Notes under the pieces: model-generated | The model's database searches: none | Told to the model about the DNA's origin: nothing | What the model saw: the letters and a program-made list of their open reading frames with translations, nothing else | Shown here: piece after piece, positions 21,387-30,929 of the stretch | Position numbering within the stretch: position 1 is the stretch's first letter | How the letters are laid out: every line of letters starts with the position of its first letter | Translations under genes and position numbers: made by a program | Origin: Deltaproteobacteria bacterium | GTDB taxonomy: Bacteria; Myxococcota; Kuafuiibacteriia; Kuafuiibacteriales; Kuafuiibacteriaceae | Direction: 5' to 3' | Assembly (NCBI GenBank): GCA_011526105.1 | Contig: WYAZ01000198.1 | Span: 1-33,484 of the forward strand | Length of the DNA stretch: 33,484 bases

Positions 21387-22760
21387 GTGCGGGGGGGACG
21401 CCGACTTCATCGCTGGAGCGCCAGGGCTGCGCTTGTTGCGGTTTCTGGGCTCGTAGCCTGCAGCTCTCCCCCTCCCGTGTTTGCGCCCCTGCCGGAGCTC
21501 ACGGAGGGCCAATCCGGCGTTCTGATCTTCGAGAACGCAGCCGGCGAGGGCACAAGATTTCGCACCTTCTCGGCCCGCGGCGCCTTCCTCCGGGACCAAT
21601 TCGACGCCGAGTCGCATGCCGCGGTTCGCTGCGCCGTCCTCTCCGGGGAACTCGCACCGCTCGGTCTGCCCGAGGGCGAGTGGGCGCAGGCGTTGGGGCG
21701 AAGCCGGACTCTCGGCGAGCTCGGCATCATCCGAAGCTTGGTGCTTCAGACTCAGGGAGACTCGGCCGAGTTTCTCGAGGACCCCAGCGCTCTGTCCGCC
21801 CTCGCAAGGCTCAACGTGCCGGATGGACGAAGCTGCGCCGTCCTCAACGTTCGGCCCTCTGATCTCGAGGAACGAGCGAAACGCTTTGCCGATATCGTTG
21901 ATCTGCGAGGGGGCCGATTCCTCACCGTCGACGTTGACGGGGTGGTTGAACTCCACTCCGTGAGTGGTGCGCCCGTTCGCTCAGTACAGGGAGCGACCTC
22001 GTCGTTTCTGCGCCGACTCGTCTACGATGCGTCTCAACAGCAGCTCTGGGCGCTGGATACCTGGGCCGGGGTGTTGTTTCGAGCCTCGGTGCCGGAAGGG
22101 AGCTTCGATGCGCTCGAGTTCGAGGCGGACGGCGCTTCGAGGACGGCGTACGTGCGTGACCTCGCGGGACTCGAGTTCGGCGCCAATCCCCCCGCACTTG
22201 TCTTGGCTACACTCGAGAGGGCGGGCTCTGGGAGCGCGAGTGTGACCCTGCGGAGCGAGGGCGCCCCACCCGTCACCCTCGAGATGCCGGGCTTGGACGC
22301 CTCGGCCTACACCGTTCGGCCAAGCGGCAGAGACGAAGCGTACCTGTATTCTCTCGACGCTCTGTGGCGGCTGCGCGCGGGTGTGGAGCCAGAAAGGATC
22401 GCGGTCGCTGAGCCGAGTGCTGCCATCCACAGCGTTCGCTACAGCAATGTGCTTGGGCTGCTCGTGGGCCGGTCGAACGGAAAGATTGAGCGCATGACCG
22501 AGACCGGCCTCTCGACGCTGCTCGACGTAGGTGGCTGGTGGGTGCTCGACGTCGCGCCCTACGAACGCGGGCTGGCGTACCTGCTGGCGAATGGTGTGGT
22601 GGGCCAGTTCATCGAAGGGCAGGGCACGTGTGTCGAGACGCCGGTGCTCGGCACACTCGTCACCGGGCAGCTCGTGCCGGGTCTCGAAGGATGGTTGGTC
22701 AGCGGTGGCCTACCGCCCGCGGGCGCACGATTCGCGCTGCTCGAACGGTCGAGTGACTGA
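21387..22760 (+). CDS. Putative lipoprotein with beta-propeller-like repeats
   Basis: This 457-residue protein has a basic n-region, a hydrophobic core and lipobox LVAC (C25), so it should be lipid-anchored. The body contains blade-like units such as RRLVYDASQQQLWALDTWAGVLF, GRDEAYLYSLDALWRL and NVLGLLVGRSNGKIERM. Its plan resembles the 438-residue lipoprotein at 2081: a lipobox, about 150 residues of N-terminal domain, one cysteine at the start of the propeller-like part (GRSCAV) and one near its end (GTCVET). I found no clear alignable family motif. The start is GTG 21387, chosen by signal-peptide length. It ends 21 bp from the stop of a convergent operon. Function unknown. Confidence 0.85.
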   Translation: MRGGRRLHRWSARAALVAVSGLVACSSPPPVFAPLPELTEGQSGVLIFENAAGEGTRFRTFSARGAFLRDQFDAESHAAVRCAVLSGELAPLGLPEGEWAQALGRSRTLGELGIIRSLVLQTQGDSAEFLEDPSALSALARLNVPDGRSCAVLNVRPSDLEERAKRFADIVDLRGGRFLTVDVDGVVELHSVSGAPVRSVQGATSSFLRRLVYDASQQQLWALDTWAGVLFRASVPEGSFDALEFEADGASRTAYVRDLAGLEFGANPPALVLATLERAGSGSASVTLRSEGAPPVTLEMPGLDASAYTVRPSGRDEAYLYSLDALWRLRAGVEPERIAVAEPSAAIHSVRYSNVLGLLVGRSNGKIERMTETGLSTLLDVGGWWVLDVAPYERGLAYLLANGVVGQFIEGQGTCVETPVLGTLVTGQLVPGLEGWLVSGGLPPAGARFALLERSSD

Positions 22761-22777
22761 GGCGCGTCCGGCGCGCC
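22761..22777. terminator. Hairpin between convergent genes, possible bidirectional terminator
   Basis: GGCGCG and CGCGCC form a perfect 6-bp GC stem with a TCCGG loop in the 21-bp gap between two convergent stop codons. It lacks a T-run on either strand, so termination would be weak or Rho-assisted. Confidence 0.4.
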
Positions 22778-22781
22778 GAAG

Positions 22782-23507
22782 CTACTTGCTCGCCCTGGCC
22801 TTGCGTTCGTAGCTCGCAGCGACAAACACGTGCTTTCCGGACTGGGCCTTGAGCTCCACCACGACCTCATCCCCGGGACGGGCGTACCAAGCCTTGGCGT
22901 TCCTTCGCGACGCCGCTTTGTCGATGCTTGGATCACCCTTGCCTCGGGCCACGTGCGGTACGACCTCGATCTCCTCACCGACCTTCAGGCCTTTCATGCC
23001 GCCGGCATCGCTGACCTTCACGCGGAGCCCCACGAACGGGTACCGCTGGTGGCGAACCTTCACCACTGTGCCCACCACCCGCGGGAGCGCTGAGCCGTCC
23101 TCTGTGCTCACCTCCGCCACCTTCGTGGCCCGGATCGAAGACCCCGAGCCTTCGTCCTGGTTGCTCGCGCCCTGCATGTTCGAGAGCATCGCGTCGATGT
23201 CATCGAGCTCGGGACTGACCTCGATCCGCTCCAGCGTGGGAAGGAGCTCGGCTTTGGTCACGCCGCTGACCAGGACCAGGTTCTTGGCCACCACACACTT
23301 GGCGCCCGGTACCCCGTGCGCCACCGCCTCCGCGACATCCTTCGGTGAGAAGCCGCTCCTCACGTCGAGAACGACCGCTTCGCCTTTCTCACCCACTCGG
23401 ACGATGACCCCCGGCTTTCCGCCGGCGGTGAGCAAGGTCTCTGCCGAGGTGGCGGCGCTCGGAATGAGCAGGGTGAGGCAGAGCGTGGACTGGACGAGTA
23501 TTCGCAT
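22782..23507 (-). CDS. Secreted protein, DEGSGSS-motif paralogue 2
   Basis: This 241-residue protein has a Sec signal (LTLLIPSAATSA) and is probably periplasmic or exported. An N-terminal beta-rich domain (about 24-95) is followed by a linker containing DEGSGSSIRATK (118-129), then a second beta-rich domain with VVGTVVKVRHQRYPFVGLRVKV and RNAKAWYARPGDEVVVEL. The same order of segments occurs in the gene immediately upstream, so the two are tandem paralogues. I do not recognise the family. ATG 23507 has GGGAG 5 bp upstream. ATG 23540, 33 bp earlier, overlaps the preceding stop as ATGA and could be the start instead. It is the last gene of a four-gene minus-strand operon. Confidence 0.85.
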   Translation of the reverse strand: MRILVQSTLCLTLLIPSAATSAETLLTAGGKPGVIVRVGEKGEAVVLDVRSGFSPKDVAEAVAHGVPGAKCVVAKNLVLVSGVTKAELLPTLERIEVSPELDDIDAMLSNMQGASNQDEGSGSSIRATKVAEVSTEDGSALPRVVGTVVKVRHQRYPFVGLRVKVSDAGGMKGLKVGEEIEVVPHVARGKGDPSIDKAASRRNAKAWYARPGDEVVVELKAQSGKHVFVAASYERKARASK

Positions 23508-23536
23508 GGGAACTCCCGAGGTGGTGGTACGAGGCT

Positions 23537-24280
23537 TCATTCGCGGTCGATGACCGTGGCCTCGAAAGCGCCTTTGACCTCTTTGCCGATGAGCAGCCGG
23601 ACCTTGTCCTTGTTCTTCAAGTACCAAGCCGCGGCGTTGTTCTGAGTGTTTTCGTCTGAGAAGTCAGTCGCGGCGCCCTTCTTCTTCAACACGGGCACAA
23701 CCTTGATGGTGGCGCCGCGTGCGATCTTCTTGCCGAGATCGCCGCTCGGGTTGGCAACCACCTTGATGCTGACCGTGGTCTCCGGAAACGCGCCGTAGGA
23801 GACTCCGACGACCTGGCCCACCACGAGCTTGTCCTTGTTCTTGAAGAGCTTCTCGAGGTCGGCGGTCTTCTTGGCCCTAAGGGAGGAGCCCGAGCCCTCG
23901 TCCTCGTCGACCAGAGCCGCGTTCGCGAGCGCGTCGAGATCGCCGCCGCCGAAGTCGACCTCGGCGAGGGCCTTCAAGAGGTCATCCTTCGACCGACCAG
24001 TGACCACGACTTTGCCTGCTTGAACCTTGGTGCGCACCCTGGGGACGTTGTTCTTGATCGAGTCCGCGACCGCCTGAGCGTCGGTGCCCGCCTTGACGCT
24101 GAGCGTGACCTTGTCACCTTCCTCCTGCCATTCGGTGACGACGCCCGGCTTGGGCTGACCGCCCTCGACCTTGACGAGGGGCTCAGCGTGCGCGGCGCAG
24201 GTGAAGGCGCCGCCGACGGCCAAGGTGAGCACGAACGGTCGAAGGCGGCGAGGGAGCGGGCTTTGGATGTGAGCTGACAT
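23537..24280 (-). CDS. Secreted protein, DEGSGSS-motif paralogue 1
   Basis: This 247-residue protein has a signal peptide ending near AAHA/E (cleavage after about residue 32), with arginines before the hydrophobic core. Like its downstream neighbour it has an N-terminal domain (PGVVTEWQEEGDKVTLSV, then a helix-strand unit with AVADSIKNNVP), an acidic-to-Ser/Gly linker DEDEGSGSSLRAKK (125-138), and a C-terminal beta domain (VVGQVVGVSYGAFPETTVSIKV, then NNAAAWYLKNKDKVRLLIG). AGGAGG lies about 12 bp before ATG 24280, rather far. Part of the metallopeptidase operon. Family and function unknown; the shared domain order with the next gene points to duplication. Confidence 0.87.
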   Translation of the reverse strand: MSAHIQSPLPRRLRPFVLTLAVGGAFTCAAHAEPLVKVEGGQPKPGVVTEWQEEGDKVTLSVKAGTDAQAVADSIKNNVPRVRTKVQAGKVVVTGRSKDDLLKALAEVDFGGGDLDALANAALVDEDEGSGSSLRAKKTADLEKLFKNKDKLVVGQVVGVSYGAFPETTVSIKVVANPSGDLGKKIARGATIKVVPVLKKKGAATDFSDENTQNNAAAWYLKNKDKVRLLIGKEVKGAFEATVIDRE

Positions 24281-24352
24281 GGCTGAAATGGACCTCCTGG
24301 AATCTGTAGCTTGGGTGGTGTCTCGTCGAGCGCATGACCGCGCTCACGGCCT

Positions 24353-24898
24353 TTAGGGGTTTTGGGTTTGAGTGCCCGCGCCTGGGCGGTACACCCGCAA
24401 GATGGAGAAACGCCGGACGCGGAGTTCGTCCTTCTCCTTCTGGCCGACCAGCCAGATCTTGGCGCCCACGTGGGAGACCAGCCGGTCCGTCCAGGTCTTG
24501 GGTAACAAAGATGCGCGGCCGTCCTCGGTCACGAAGATCATCCGCTTCTCCGCCCCGGCTTCGAGGAGCGCGATGTGGCCGATCGTGGGAACCACGCCGC
24601 CTCCCACGTCGAGGATCTCGTACGCGCGGACCTGAAGCGGGACGCCCTCCGGCGTGTCTGCGGTGCGTGGCTCCGATCGAAGGCGGACCTTGACCCCCGA
24701 GAGCCGCAGCAGCTCCTCCTGCAGATGGGCCGAGGGCGACTCGAGCGTGAAGCTCTTGTTGTCGTCGGTCACGAGGATGGCACGCGAGCGACCGGGGCCG
24801 GTCACTTCACGGATCTTGCCCTCGGCGACGAACGCCCCGTCGGCGAGCGCCGGTCCGGCGGTGAGGGCCACGAGGGCGGGGATCAGCAGTCGGTACAT
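24353..24898 (-). CDS. Small secreted protein of unknown function in the metallopeptidase operon
   Basis: This 181-residue protein has a clear signal peptide (MYRLLIPALVALTAGPALA, cleavage after about residue 19). The mature part is beta-rich, with alternating short strands (KIREVTGPGRSRAILVTDD, KVRLRSEPRT, AKIWLVGQKEKDELRVRRF), possibly two small barrel-like domains; this fold guess is only from pattern. AGGAGG sits 6 bp before ATG 24898. The gene follows the metallopeptidase stop by 16 bp, so the two are surely cotranscribed, and the DEGSGSS pair follows after 72 bp. No family recognised. Confidence 0.87.
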   Translation of the reverse strand: MYRLLIPALVALTAGPALADGAFVAEGKIREVTGPGRSRAILVTDDNKSFTLESPSAHLQEELLRLSGVKVRLRSEPRTADTPEGVPLQVRAYEILDVGGGVVPTIGHIALLEAGAEKRMIFVTEDGRASLLPKTWTDRLVSHVGAKIWLVGQKEKDELRVRRFSILRVYRPGAGTQTQNP

Positions 24899-24914
24899 GA
24901 GGTCTCCTCCTAGG

Positions 24915-26663
24915 CTAAGGCAGAGCGACGACGCGGAACGAGGCGTCGATGTCCGCCGAAGGTCCCCCGAGGCGGATGTCCGCGCTTCCCGTGGGGGTGA
25001 GTTCGACGGTGCGGAAGTCGCCGCCGTTCAGCGGAAAGTCCACATCCTGTGCGTTCTCGAAGGCGTCGGTGCGTGGCCCCATGAAGCGCAGGCTCGTGCC
25101 GCTCGGGGTGGTCAACGTGCCGCGCAAGCGAACGCCTCGCACGAAGCCGGTGTAAGGCACCGGCGTCGTGCCTTCGTAACCGACCCCCGCCAGGCACTCG
25201 AGGCCGGTTCCGTCCACGCCCACCGTGGTCAGGAAATCTCCCATGAGGGTGCCGAGGTTGCGGCCACCGGAGTGGGCGAGGAGCACGTCGAAGCCGGTGT
25301 CACCGCTTTGCACGAGCTGTTTGACGCGTGCGAGGCCGCCTTTGTCGGTGGCGGCCCCGGCGGCGTCCCCGAAGGTCGCGCCGCCCGCGCCCTCGTAGAG
25401 ATAGCGAACCATCAGGTGCGCCATGCCGCGTCGCTCGAGGCTGTCGGCGGCCCCTGCGTTTCCATGCAAAGTCCCGTATCCGGTGAGCGAGGTAAACGGC
25501 GCCTGCTCGAGGTACACGATGATGTTCTTGAAGGAATCCTCACCGTAGCCGGCGATGTCCTCGGCGAAGGTGGCGAGGCCTTCGTCGAGCCACACGGTCT
25601 CGGGCTCCGCGTTCTGATTTACGATGACCTTCGAGGTGTAGTTCAGAATGTGCTCGTACTCGTGCGCGATCGTGCCCGAGAGTTGGTCGAGATTCACATC
25701 CGCGCCCGGCGGCTGCAGATAGAGCATGTCCGCGGCGTTGGAGTGCGGCGCTTGGGCGGTGGGGCGCATGTCGTCCGAGAAGAACACGCCGGCCAGCGCA
25801 GTGCTGATGTCTCGTAGCTTCGAGGTCACGAGCAGAATCACCACGCCGTTGTTGTCGCGGTCTTTCTGGGCGGGCTCTCCGAAGAGCGCGTGATCGAGCG
25901 GGGCGATGTGGCTTTCGAAGCGCTCGATCAGCGTGGTGGCGTCCGCGTCCGAGAGCTTCGCCGAGTCCACATCGTCGAGTACGATCGCCACGCTGGCTCC
26001 AACCTTCTTCACCGTCGCGGTGAAGGTGGTGGGGTTCTGCGTGTCCTCGAGCGCAAACTTCAAGTTGAGTTGGGATTCGCAGGTGCCTTCGGTCTGGCCC
26101 TCGGGTATCACACACAGCGCGGTCTCGCCGCAGCTTCGATTCGCAGCGGAGCATGCGGTGGATTGCTTCTGGATGCTCGGGTCCCGCACTCCGGTGATCG
26201 CGGTGCCGCTGCCCGGAGGAATGAGTCCTCGCATCGCTTTCTGGCGGATGTTCGACTCCGCTCGGACTCGGGCCATGCGCGAAGCGGAGTAGAAGACATC
26301 GCGCTCGGCTTCGGTGAGGCGGGCCTTGGGGCTCGGCCGGGCCCCGGAGAGCAGCCCTCCTGGCGCGCGTTTTTCGAAGTTGAGCGTGGTGTTCTCGTTG
26401 TCGCTCGCGAACGAGGAGGTCGCGTAGCTCATGACGAGCCAGCGCGTTCCGTCTGCACCGGACAGCTCGGCTCGCGCCATCGTCTTGGTGGAGGAGCCGG
26501 TGCCTGGCGTGCAGCTGGGCACATCGCATTTGGTGGGGGCAGCGGGCAGCGCCGCCGGACACTCGAACAGCCCTCCATCCGGATTGTCGACGTCGTCTCC
26601 GCAGGCGATGGCTGTGCAGGGGAGCAGGGCGGTGAGGGCCCACCGGGCGATCTTCTTATCCAT
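24915..26663 (-). CDS. Secreted lipoprotein zinc metallopeptidase, M30 (hyicolysin)-like
   Basis: This 582-residue protein has a lipoprotein signal (ALLPCTAIAC, lipidated C21). Its gluzincin motif is HEYEH (334-338) followed by WLDEG with E361 as the likely third zinc ligand, and AED further on. An upstream DRDNNGVVILLVTSKL segment and SNAADMLYLQPP before the active site match the plan of M30 hyicolysin-type peptidases. Seven further cysteines lie in the N-terminal half, suggesting disulfides. The C-terminal 100 residues look like a beta-sandwich accessory domain. ATG 26663 is chosen because the signal peptide starts there and GAGGAG lies 9 bp upstream; earlier in-frame codons add a non-signal tail. 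First gene of a minus-strand operon. Confidence 0.92.
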   Translation of the reverse strand: MDKKIARWALTALLPCTAIACGDDVDNPDGGLFECPAALPAAPTKCDVPSCTPGTGSSTKTMARAELSGADGTRWLVMSYATSSFASDNENTTLNFEKRAPGGLLSGARPSPKARLTEAERDVFYSASRMARVRAESNIRQKAMRGLIPPGSGTAITGVRDPSIQKQSTACSAANRSCGETALCVIPEGQTEGTCESQLNLKFALEDTQNPTTFTATVKKVGASVAIVLDDVDSAKLSDADATTLIERFESHIAPLDHALFGEPAQKDRDNNGVVILLVTSKLRDISTALAGVFFSDDMRPTAQAPHSNAADMLYLQPPGADVNLDQLSGTIAHEYEHILNYTSKVIVNQNAEPETVWLDEGLATFAEDIAGYGEDSFKNIIVYLEQAPFTSLTGYGTLHGNAGAADSLERRGMAHLMVRYLYEGAGGATFGDAAGAATDKGGLARVKQLVQSGDTGFDVLLAHSGGRNLGTLMGDFLTTVGVDGTGLECLAGVGYEGTTPVPYTGFVRGVRLRGTLTTPSGTSLRFMGPRTDAFENAQDVDFPLNGGDFRTVELTPTGSADIRLGGPSADIDASFRVVALP

Positions 26664-26855
26664 GATGTATGACTCCTCGGTGCCGCTCGAGCGACCCATC
26701 GGTCCGCCGGGTTCGACCGCGAGAGGCGCGCGGAGATTCACACGGGGCCAGGCCGCGATCAACGCACCCGATCGGGGTTTTCACCTCTGACCCGGGCCGG
26801 CCTCTCGCGTGCCGACCCGCGCCGCCCCTGGTAGAAGCAGGCGGACGGGGCCCGG

Positions 26856-29800
26856 ATGAGCGAAGAGACCGAAGCAGCGCCCCCGCTGGAGCCCGAGGAG
26901 CCAACAAGGAAGAAGCGGCATCTGCTGCCTTGGCTCCTGGCCGCCCCATTCCTGCTCGTACTTTGGCTCCTGGGGCTCCTCGCGGTGCTTCCGTGGCTGC
27001 TCACGCCCGAGTACCTGGCCCGCCAGATCCAGTCTCGGGGAAGCGAGGCGCTCGGGGCTCCGGTGTCACTTCGCGGGTTCGACTACCACCCGTTCAGCGG
27101 CTTGGAGCTGGTGGGCCTGAAGGTTGGGGCGCCCGAGGGCTACGAGGCGATGGTCCTCGAACTCGAAGGCCTCACGCTCCGCTATCAACTCCTGCCACTG
27201 TTGCGCGGCCAGTTCGTGCTCGATGCGTTCGTGATCGAAGAGCCGCGGATCGTCATCGAAGAGGTCGGCGGCCGCCGCAACCTCGACGTCATGCTCGAAC
27301 GACTCGCGGGTCCGGCGAGCGACGAGCCGGAGCCTGAAGCCGAGTCCGAGATCTCCGGCTCGCTGTCACCCATCGATCTCCTGCTTCGGCGCATCGAGAT
27401 CACCAACGCTGGCTTCGAGCTGCGTGGGGGCGGGCAGTTCTTTCATCTCCACGGCTTGTCGGTGAAGCTCGCCGGCGGTCTCGAGGACGATCAGCTCGAG
27501 CTGGTTCTGAAGGTCGCGATGCCTGCGGTGCGTGAGCCACCGAACGTCCAAGTCTCGCTCCCGGCGGCCCCTTTCGACGTGGACCTCGGTCTGGGGCTCA
27601 GCTTCTCGGCGACCGTCGCCGGTTCGGCCGCGAGCGGGCTCGCGCTCGGGCAAAGCGGGGCCGGGCTTCGCGTCGCGGTCGATGGGCTCACCTTCAAGAC
27701 CGACAGCTCTTTGCCACCCATCGATGCCTACCTGGCGGCCGATGTCGCGCTGTCGCCGGAGCAGGACCGCGTGAGTCTCGAGCGACTCGCCCTCTCTTTG
27801 GTGGGCAAGCCGGTCCTGGGCACGCGCGGTGAGCTGGATGGTCTCTTCCGAGGCATGGAACAGGCGTTGGGGCCGAGCGGCGGGGCAGCGCTCGCGACCG
27901 TGCTCGGGGTCTCTACCCCGAAGGGTCCCGGCCGTGCGCGGCTGGAGCTCTCCTCGCTGTTGCTCCCGCTCGACGCGCTCCTCCCTTATCTTCAGTTCTT
28001 CATGCCCACCGTGGTGGCCGGCGGCGAGATCGAGCTCGGGCCCCTGCTCGTGAGTGGAACGGTCGCGGAGCTGATGGCTTCGGCGCCGTCCGAGCTCGAC
28101 GTGCCTCTGGTCCTCCGCGAGGTCTCGCTTCACGAGACGGAGCTCGGGGCCAGGCTTGGGCGTGTGAGCGGCCAGCTGCGCCTCTTTAGAGACCCCAAGT
28201 CCGATGACCGGCCGTTTCAGCTCACGAGCACGTTGGTCTTGGACTCGCTCGGCTTTGAAGCTCACCGCGTGGGCTCCTTGGAACTCGGGCTCGATCTCAT
28301 GCTCGAACGATTGTCCTATCCGGACCTCGGCTTCACGGAGCTCGGTCTCGAGGCGCGAGCGCGCGGCATCGTGAGCCCTCCTGCGAAGCTCGGTCGTTTG
28401 GATGTCTCGGCTTCTGTCGTGGGTCCCGACCTGCTCATGGCCGAACGCAGCTCACCCGTGCCGGCCCAGATCTCCGTCAAGACCATCGCCGGCGATCTGA
28501 GCGTCGACACCGGCGAGCTCACCCTGACCGCGGCGAAGATCGAGGATGAGCTCAGCGTCGAGCTCGATCGACTCCTCACGCCGGCGCTTCGTCCCATCCA
28601 GTTGAAGAACACCCTCCGGCTCTCGAGCCTGGAGGTCCCGAATCACGAGCTGAAGCTCGCGTTTTTGGAGTCGAGCCTCGACACCACAGTCGACGATCCG
28701 AGGCATGGCCAACCGCTGGACATCGGAGCCGCGATGAAGCTTCGGCTGGACGGACTGTCGAGGCCACCCTTGGTCAGCGGCGACATGAACCTGGATCTGA
28801 AGGCGGAGGTGAAAGGCCAGCCTCTAGGCGGGGCGGAGCCGCTTCCGGCGTTCACATCGCTGGACGTCCGGCTGCGTCTGCCGAAGCTGAAGCTCGCATC
28901 CCCGGATTTTGGTGAGCTCGAGACCAAGGCCGGCCTCGATCTTGCGCTCCGGGCTCAACCCACGGCGGACCGTGTGGACCGGATGCGGTTTAAGTTCGAG
29001 CTCGATGATCTCGTTCAACTCGAGGCGACGGGTTCCGCGAGCCGCATCTCTTCGAGTGCACGCCGACTCGAGCTCAAGCTCAACATGCCGCCGGTCTCCA
29101 TCACGAAGCTGCTCGCCAAGATCCCGGCGGGCCTCGCGGATCAGATCCCCGTGACCGAAGGCTCCGGCGAGGTGAAGATGTCGCTCTTCTTCAAAGGGCC
29201 GTTGCCCGAAGCCGACAAGATCGCCCAGGACGTCTCCAAGCTGCCCTTTGTGCTCGACGCGAGCATCGGTCTCGACGCTGTGGACCTGGTTGCGCCCGCG
29301 CATGGGGTGCACCTTCGTGGGCTCGATGGTGCGCTCTCCGCCGAGGCCCGTGCCGGTCGGCTGATGTTGAGCTCGAAGCTGCGTCTCGAGGAGTTTGCGC
29401 GTGACGACGAGAAGGCGCCGGTCGTGGTCAGCGACATCGACGCGCTCGCTCTCGTCGGCTTCTCCGGCGGCCGTTGGGCGCTCGACCTCTCGACAGTGCT
29501 CGGCACCGTTGAAGCGCCCGGCCAGACCGCCGGCCCCATTCGCGGCGCGGCGCTCGAGATATCCGCCCACCACCCGCTTCACGGAGGGGTGGAGATCGAC
29601 CGGATCTCGGTTCAGGCCACCGAGCTGGGCCTGAAGGTCGACGGGCGCGGCCGGCTCGAGCGCAGGCTCTACGGGGTCCTGCGTCCGGCGCTGTCGCTGT
29701 CATCCTCCGTCGACTTCGACCGCCTTCGGAAGGTGGTCCCCGATCTACCGCCCATCAGCGGCCGCTTGGGCCTCGATCTCGAGCTGGAGAGTCCGTCGGA

Positions 29801-30926
29801 CGAAGAGCTTCGGCTCGCGGGGCACCTCGACCTCGGAGGCATGAGCTTCGAGATGCTCCGCGAGGAGCCCAAGCCGCTGGCGGTCACCGTTCAGAACGTC
29901 GAAGGTCGCCTTCCGTTCTCGCAGACACTTCGACTCTCTCCCCCTCTTCCTACACAGTTCGATGGGTCGGTGGGTGTCCTCGGCGACGACCTCGAACTCC
30001 GGATTCAGGATCTGCTCCTCGACCTGAAGCAGCGCTCCTTCCTCGTCGTCGACTGCAGAGACGTGCTTCAGGTCGACCCCAAAGTGGCGGGTTACGAGGC
30101 GCTTCGACCGTATCGGACTCGCCAGGGTGCCCGGCTCACCATCGAGAAGATCGGGTACAACGAGCAGAGCCTCGATAACCTGTCTTTTGACATCCTGTAC
30201 GGTGGCGGGGTGCTGAGGCTCGATCGTTTCGCGCTTCAGCTCTTCGAAGGCGACATCTTCGGCAGCTTCGCGCTCCAGCTCGTGGGACGAGAAGCGTTTC
30301 GGATCCGGCTGCAGGGGGGCTTCACCGACCTCAACATGGACGTTCCGTTTTCCAGGGCCCGCGGCCTGGAGCCGATCTCGAACCCGGGGGAGAAGGAGCC
30401 TTACCTGATGTCCGGCACGATGGATCTGCAGCTCGATTCGAAGTCCCGGAGTCTGAACGGCTCGGTCGATCTCACGAAGCTCGGCGCGGAGCTCTTCGTG
30501 CGCATCATCGACGCAATGGACCCGAACGCGGAGAATGAGCAGCTACAAAACACCCGCTCGACCCTCTCGACCTACATGGGCCTCGTCGGTCGAGACATCG
30601 TCGGCGTGAGCCTTCAGGGCATGAAGCTCGACATCAAACACAATCTCCTCTCGATGGCCTTCGACTGGTATCGTCCATGGTTCGATGTACATGCGACTTC
30701 CGCCGGCGGGCTCCCGTGGCTCCCGCGTCTCTGGCTCCCCGCCACTCAGCTGCTCTTTGGGACCACCATCGTGAGCTCTGTGCCCGAGATCAAACGCTAC
30801 TCTCTGAGCCCGTACCTGGGACAGATCGATGAGGTGAACCGACAGCTCCTCGCGATGATGGTGCGGCCGGTGGTCACTGAGGGCTGCGAGGCTCAGGCCC
30901 CGAACCTCGCTGGGGTGGAGCGCTGA
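26856..30926 (+). CDS. AsmA-like large envelope protein
   Basis: This 1356-residue protein has a cytoplasmic N-terminus rich in Glu/Pro, one transmembrane helix (about 23-50), and then a very long periplasmic part. The start of that part fits the AsmA superfamily: LARQIQSRGSEALGAPVSLRGFDYHPFSGLELVGLKVG, then repeated short beta strands such as RIVIEEVGGRRNLDVML. Such proteins (AsmA, TamB and YhdP relatives) are thought to form long hydrophobic grooves bridging the membranes for phospholipid transport. That role is inferred here from family resemblance. The C-terminal part has GGVLRLDRFALQLFEGDIFGSF and ends in a segment rich in Leu and Pro. The lgt-like gene follows after 3 bp. The ribosome-binding site at ATG 26856 is weak. 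Confidence 0.85.
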   Translation: MSEETEAAPPLEPEEPTRKKRHLLPWLLAAPFLLVLWLLGLLAVLPWLLTPEYLARQIQSRGSEALGAPVSLRGFDYHPFSGLELVGLKVGAPEGYEAMVLELEGLTLRYQLLPLLRGQFVLDAFVIEEPRIVIEEVGGRRNLDVMLERLAGPASDEPEPEAESEISGSLSPIDLLLRRIEITNAGFELRGGGQFFHLHGLSVKLAGGLEDDQLELVLKVAMPAVREPPNVQVSLPAAPFDVDLGLGLSFSATVAGSAASGLALGQSGAGLRVAVDGLTFKTDSSLPPIDAYLAADVALSPEQDRVSLERLALSLVGKPVLGTRGELDGLFRGMEQALGPSGGAALATVLGVSTPKGPGRARLELSSLLLPLDALLPYLQFFMPTVVAGGEIELGPLLVSGTVAELMASAPSELDVPLVLREVSLHETELGARLGRVSGQLRLFRDPKSDDRPFQLTSTLVLDSLGFEAHRVGSLELGLDLMLERLSYPDLGFTELGLEARARGIVSPPAKLGRLDVSASVVGPDLLMAERSSPVPAQISVKTIAGDLSVDTGELTLTAAKIEDELSVELDRLLTPALRPIQLKNTLRLSSLEVPNHELKLAFLESSLDTTVDDPRHGQPLDIGAAMKLRLDGLSRPPLVSGDMNLDLKAEVKGQPLGGAEPLPAFTSLDVRLRLPKLKLASPDFGELETKAGLDLALRAQPTADRVDRMRFKFELDDLVQLEATGSASRISSSARRLELKLNMPPVSITKLLAKIPAGLADQIPVTEGSGEVKMSLFFKGPLPEADKIAQDVSKLPFVLDASIGLDAVDLVAPAHGVHLRGLDGALSAEARAGRLMLSSKLRLEEFARDDEKAPVVVSDIDALALVGFSGGRWALDLSTVLGTVEAPGQTAGPIRGAALEISAHHPLHGGVEIDRISVQATELGLKVDGRGRLERRLYGVLRPALSLSSSVDFDRLRKVVPDLPPISGRLGLDLELESPSDEELRLAGHLDLGGMSFEMLREEPKPLAVTVQNVEGRLPFSQTLRLSPPLPTQFDGSVGVLGDDLELRIQDLLLDLKQRSFLVVDCRDVLQVDPKVAGYEALRPYRTRQGARLTIEKIGYNEQSLDNLSFDILYGGGVLRLDRFALQLFEGDIFGSFALQLVGREAFRIRLQGGFTDLNMDVPFSRARGLEPISNPGEKEPYLMSGTMDLQLDSKSRSLNGSVDLTKLGAELFVRIIDAMDPNAENEQLQNTRSTLSTYMGLVGRDIVGVSLQGMKLDIKHNLLSMAFDWYRPWFDVHATSAGGLPWLPRLWLPATQLLFGTTIVSSVPEIKRYSLSPYLGQIDEVNRQLLAMMVRPVVTEGCEAQAPNLAGVER

Positions 30927-30929
30927 TCC

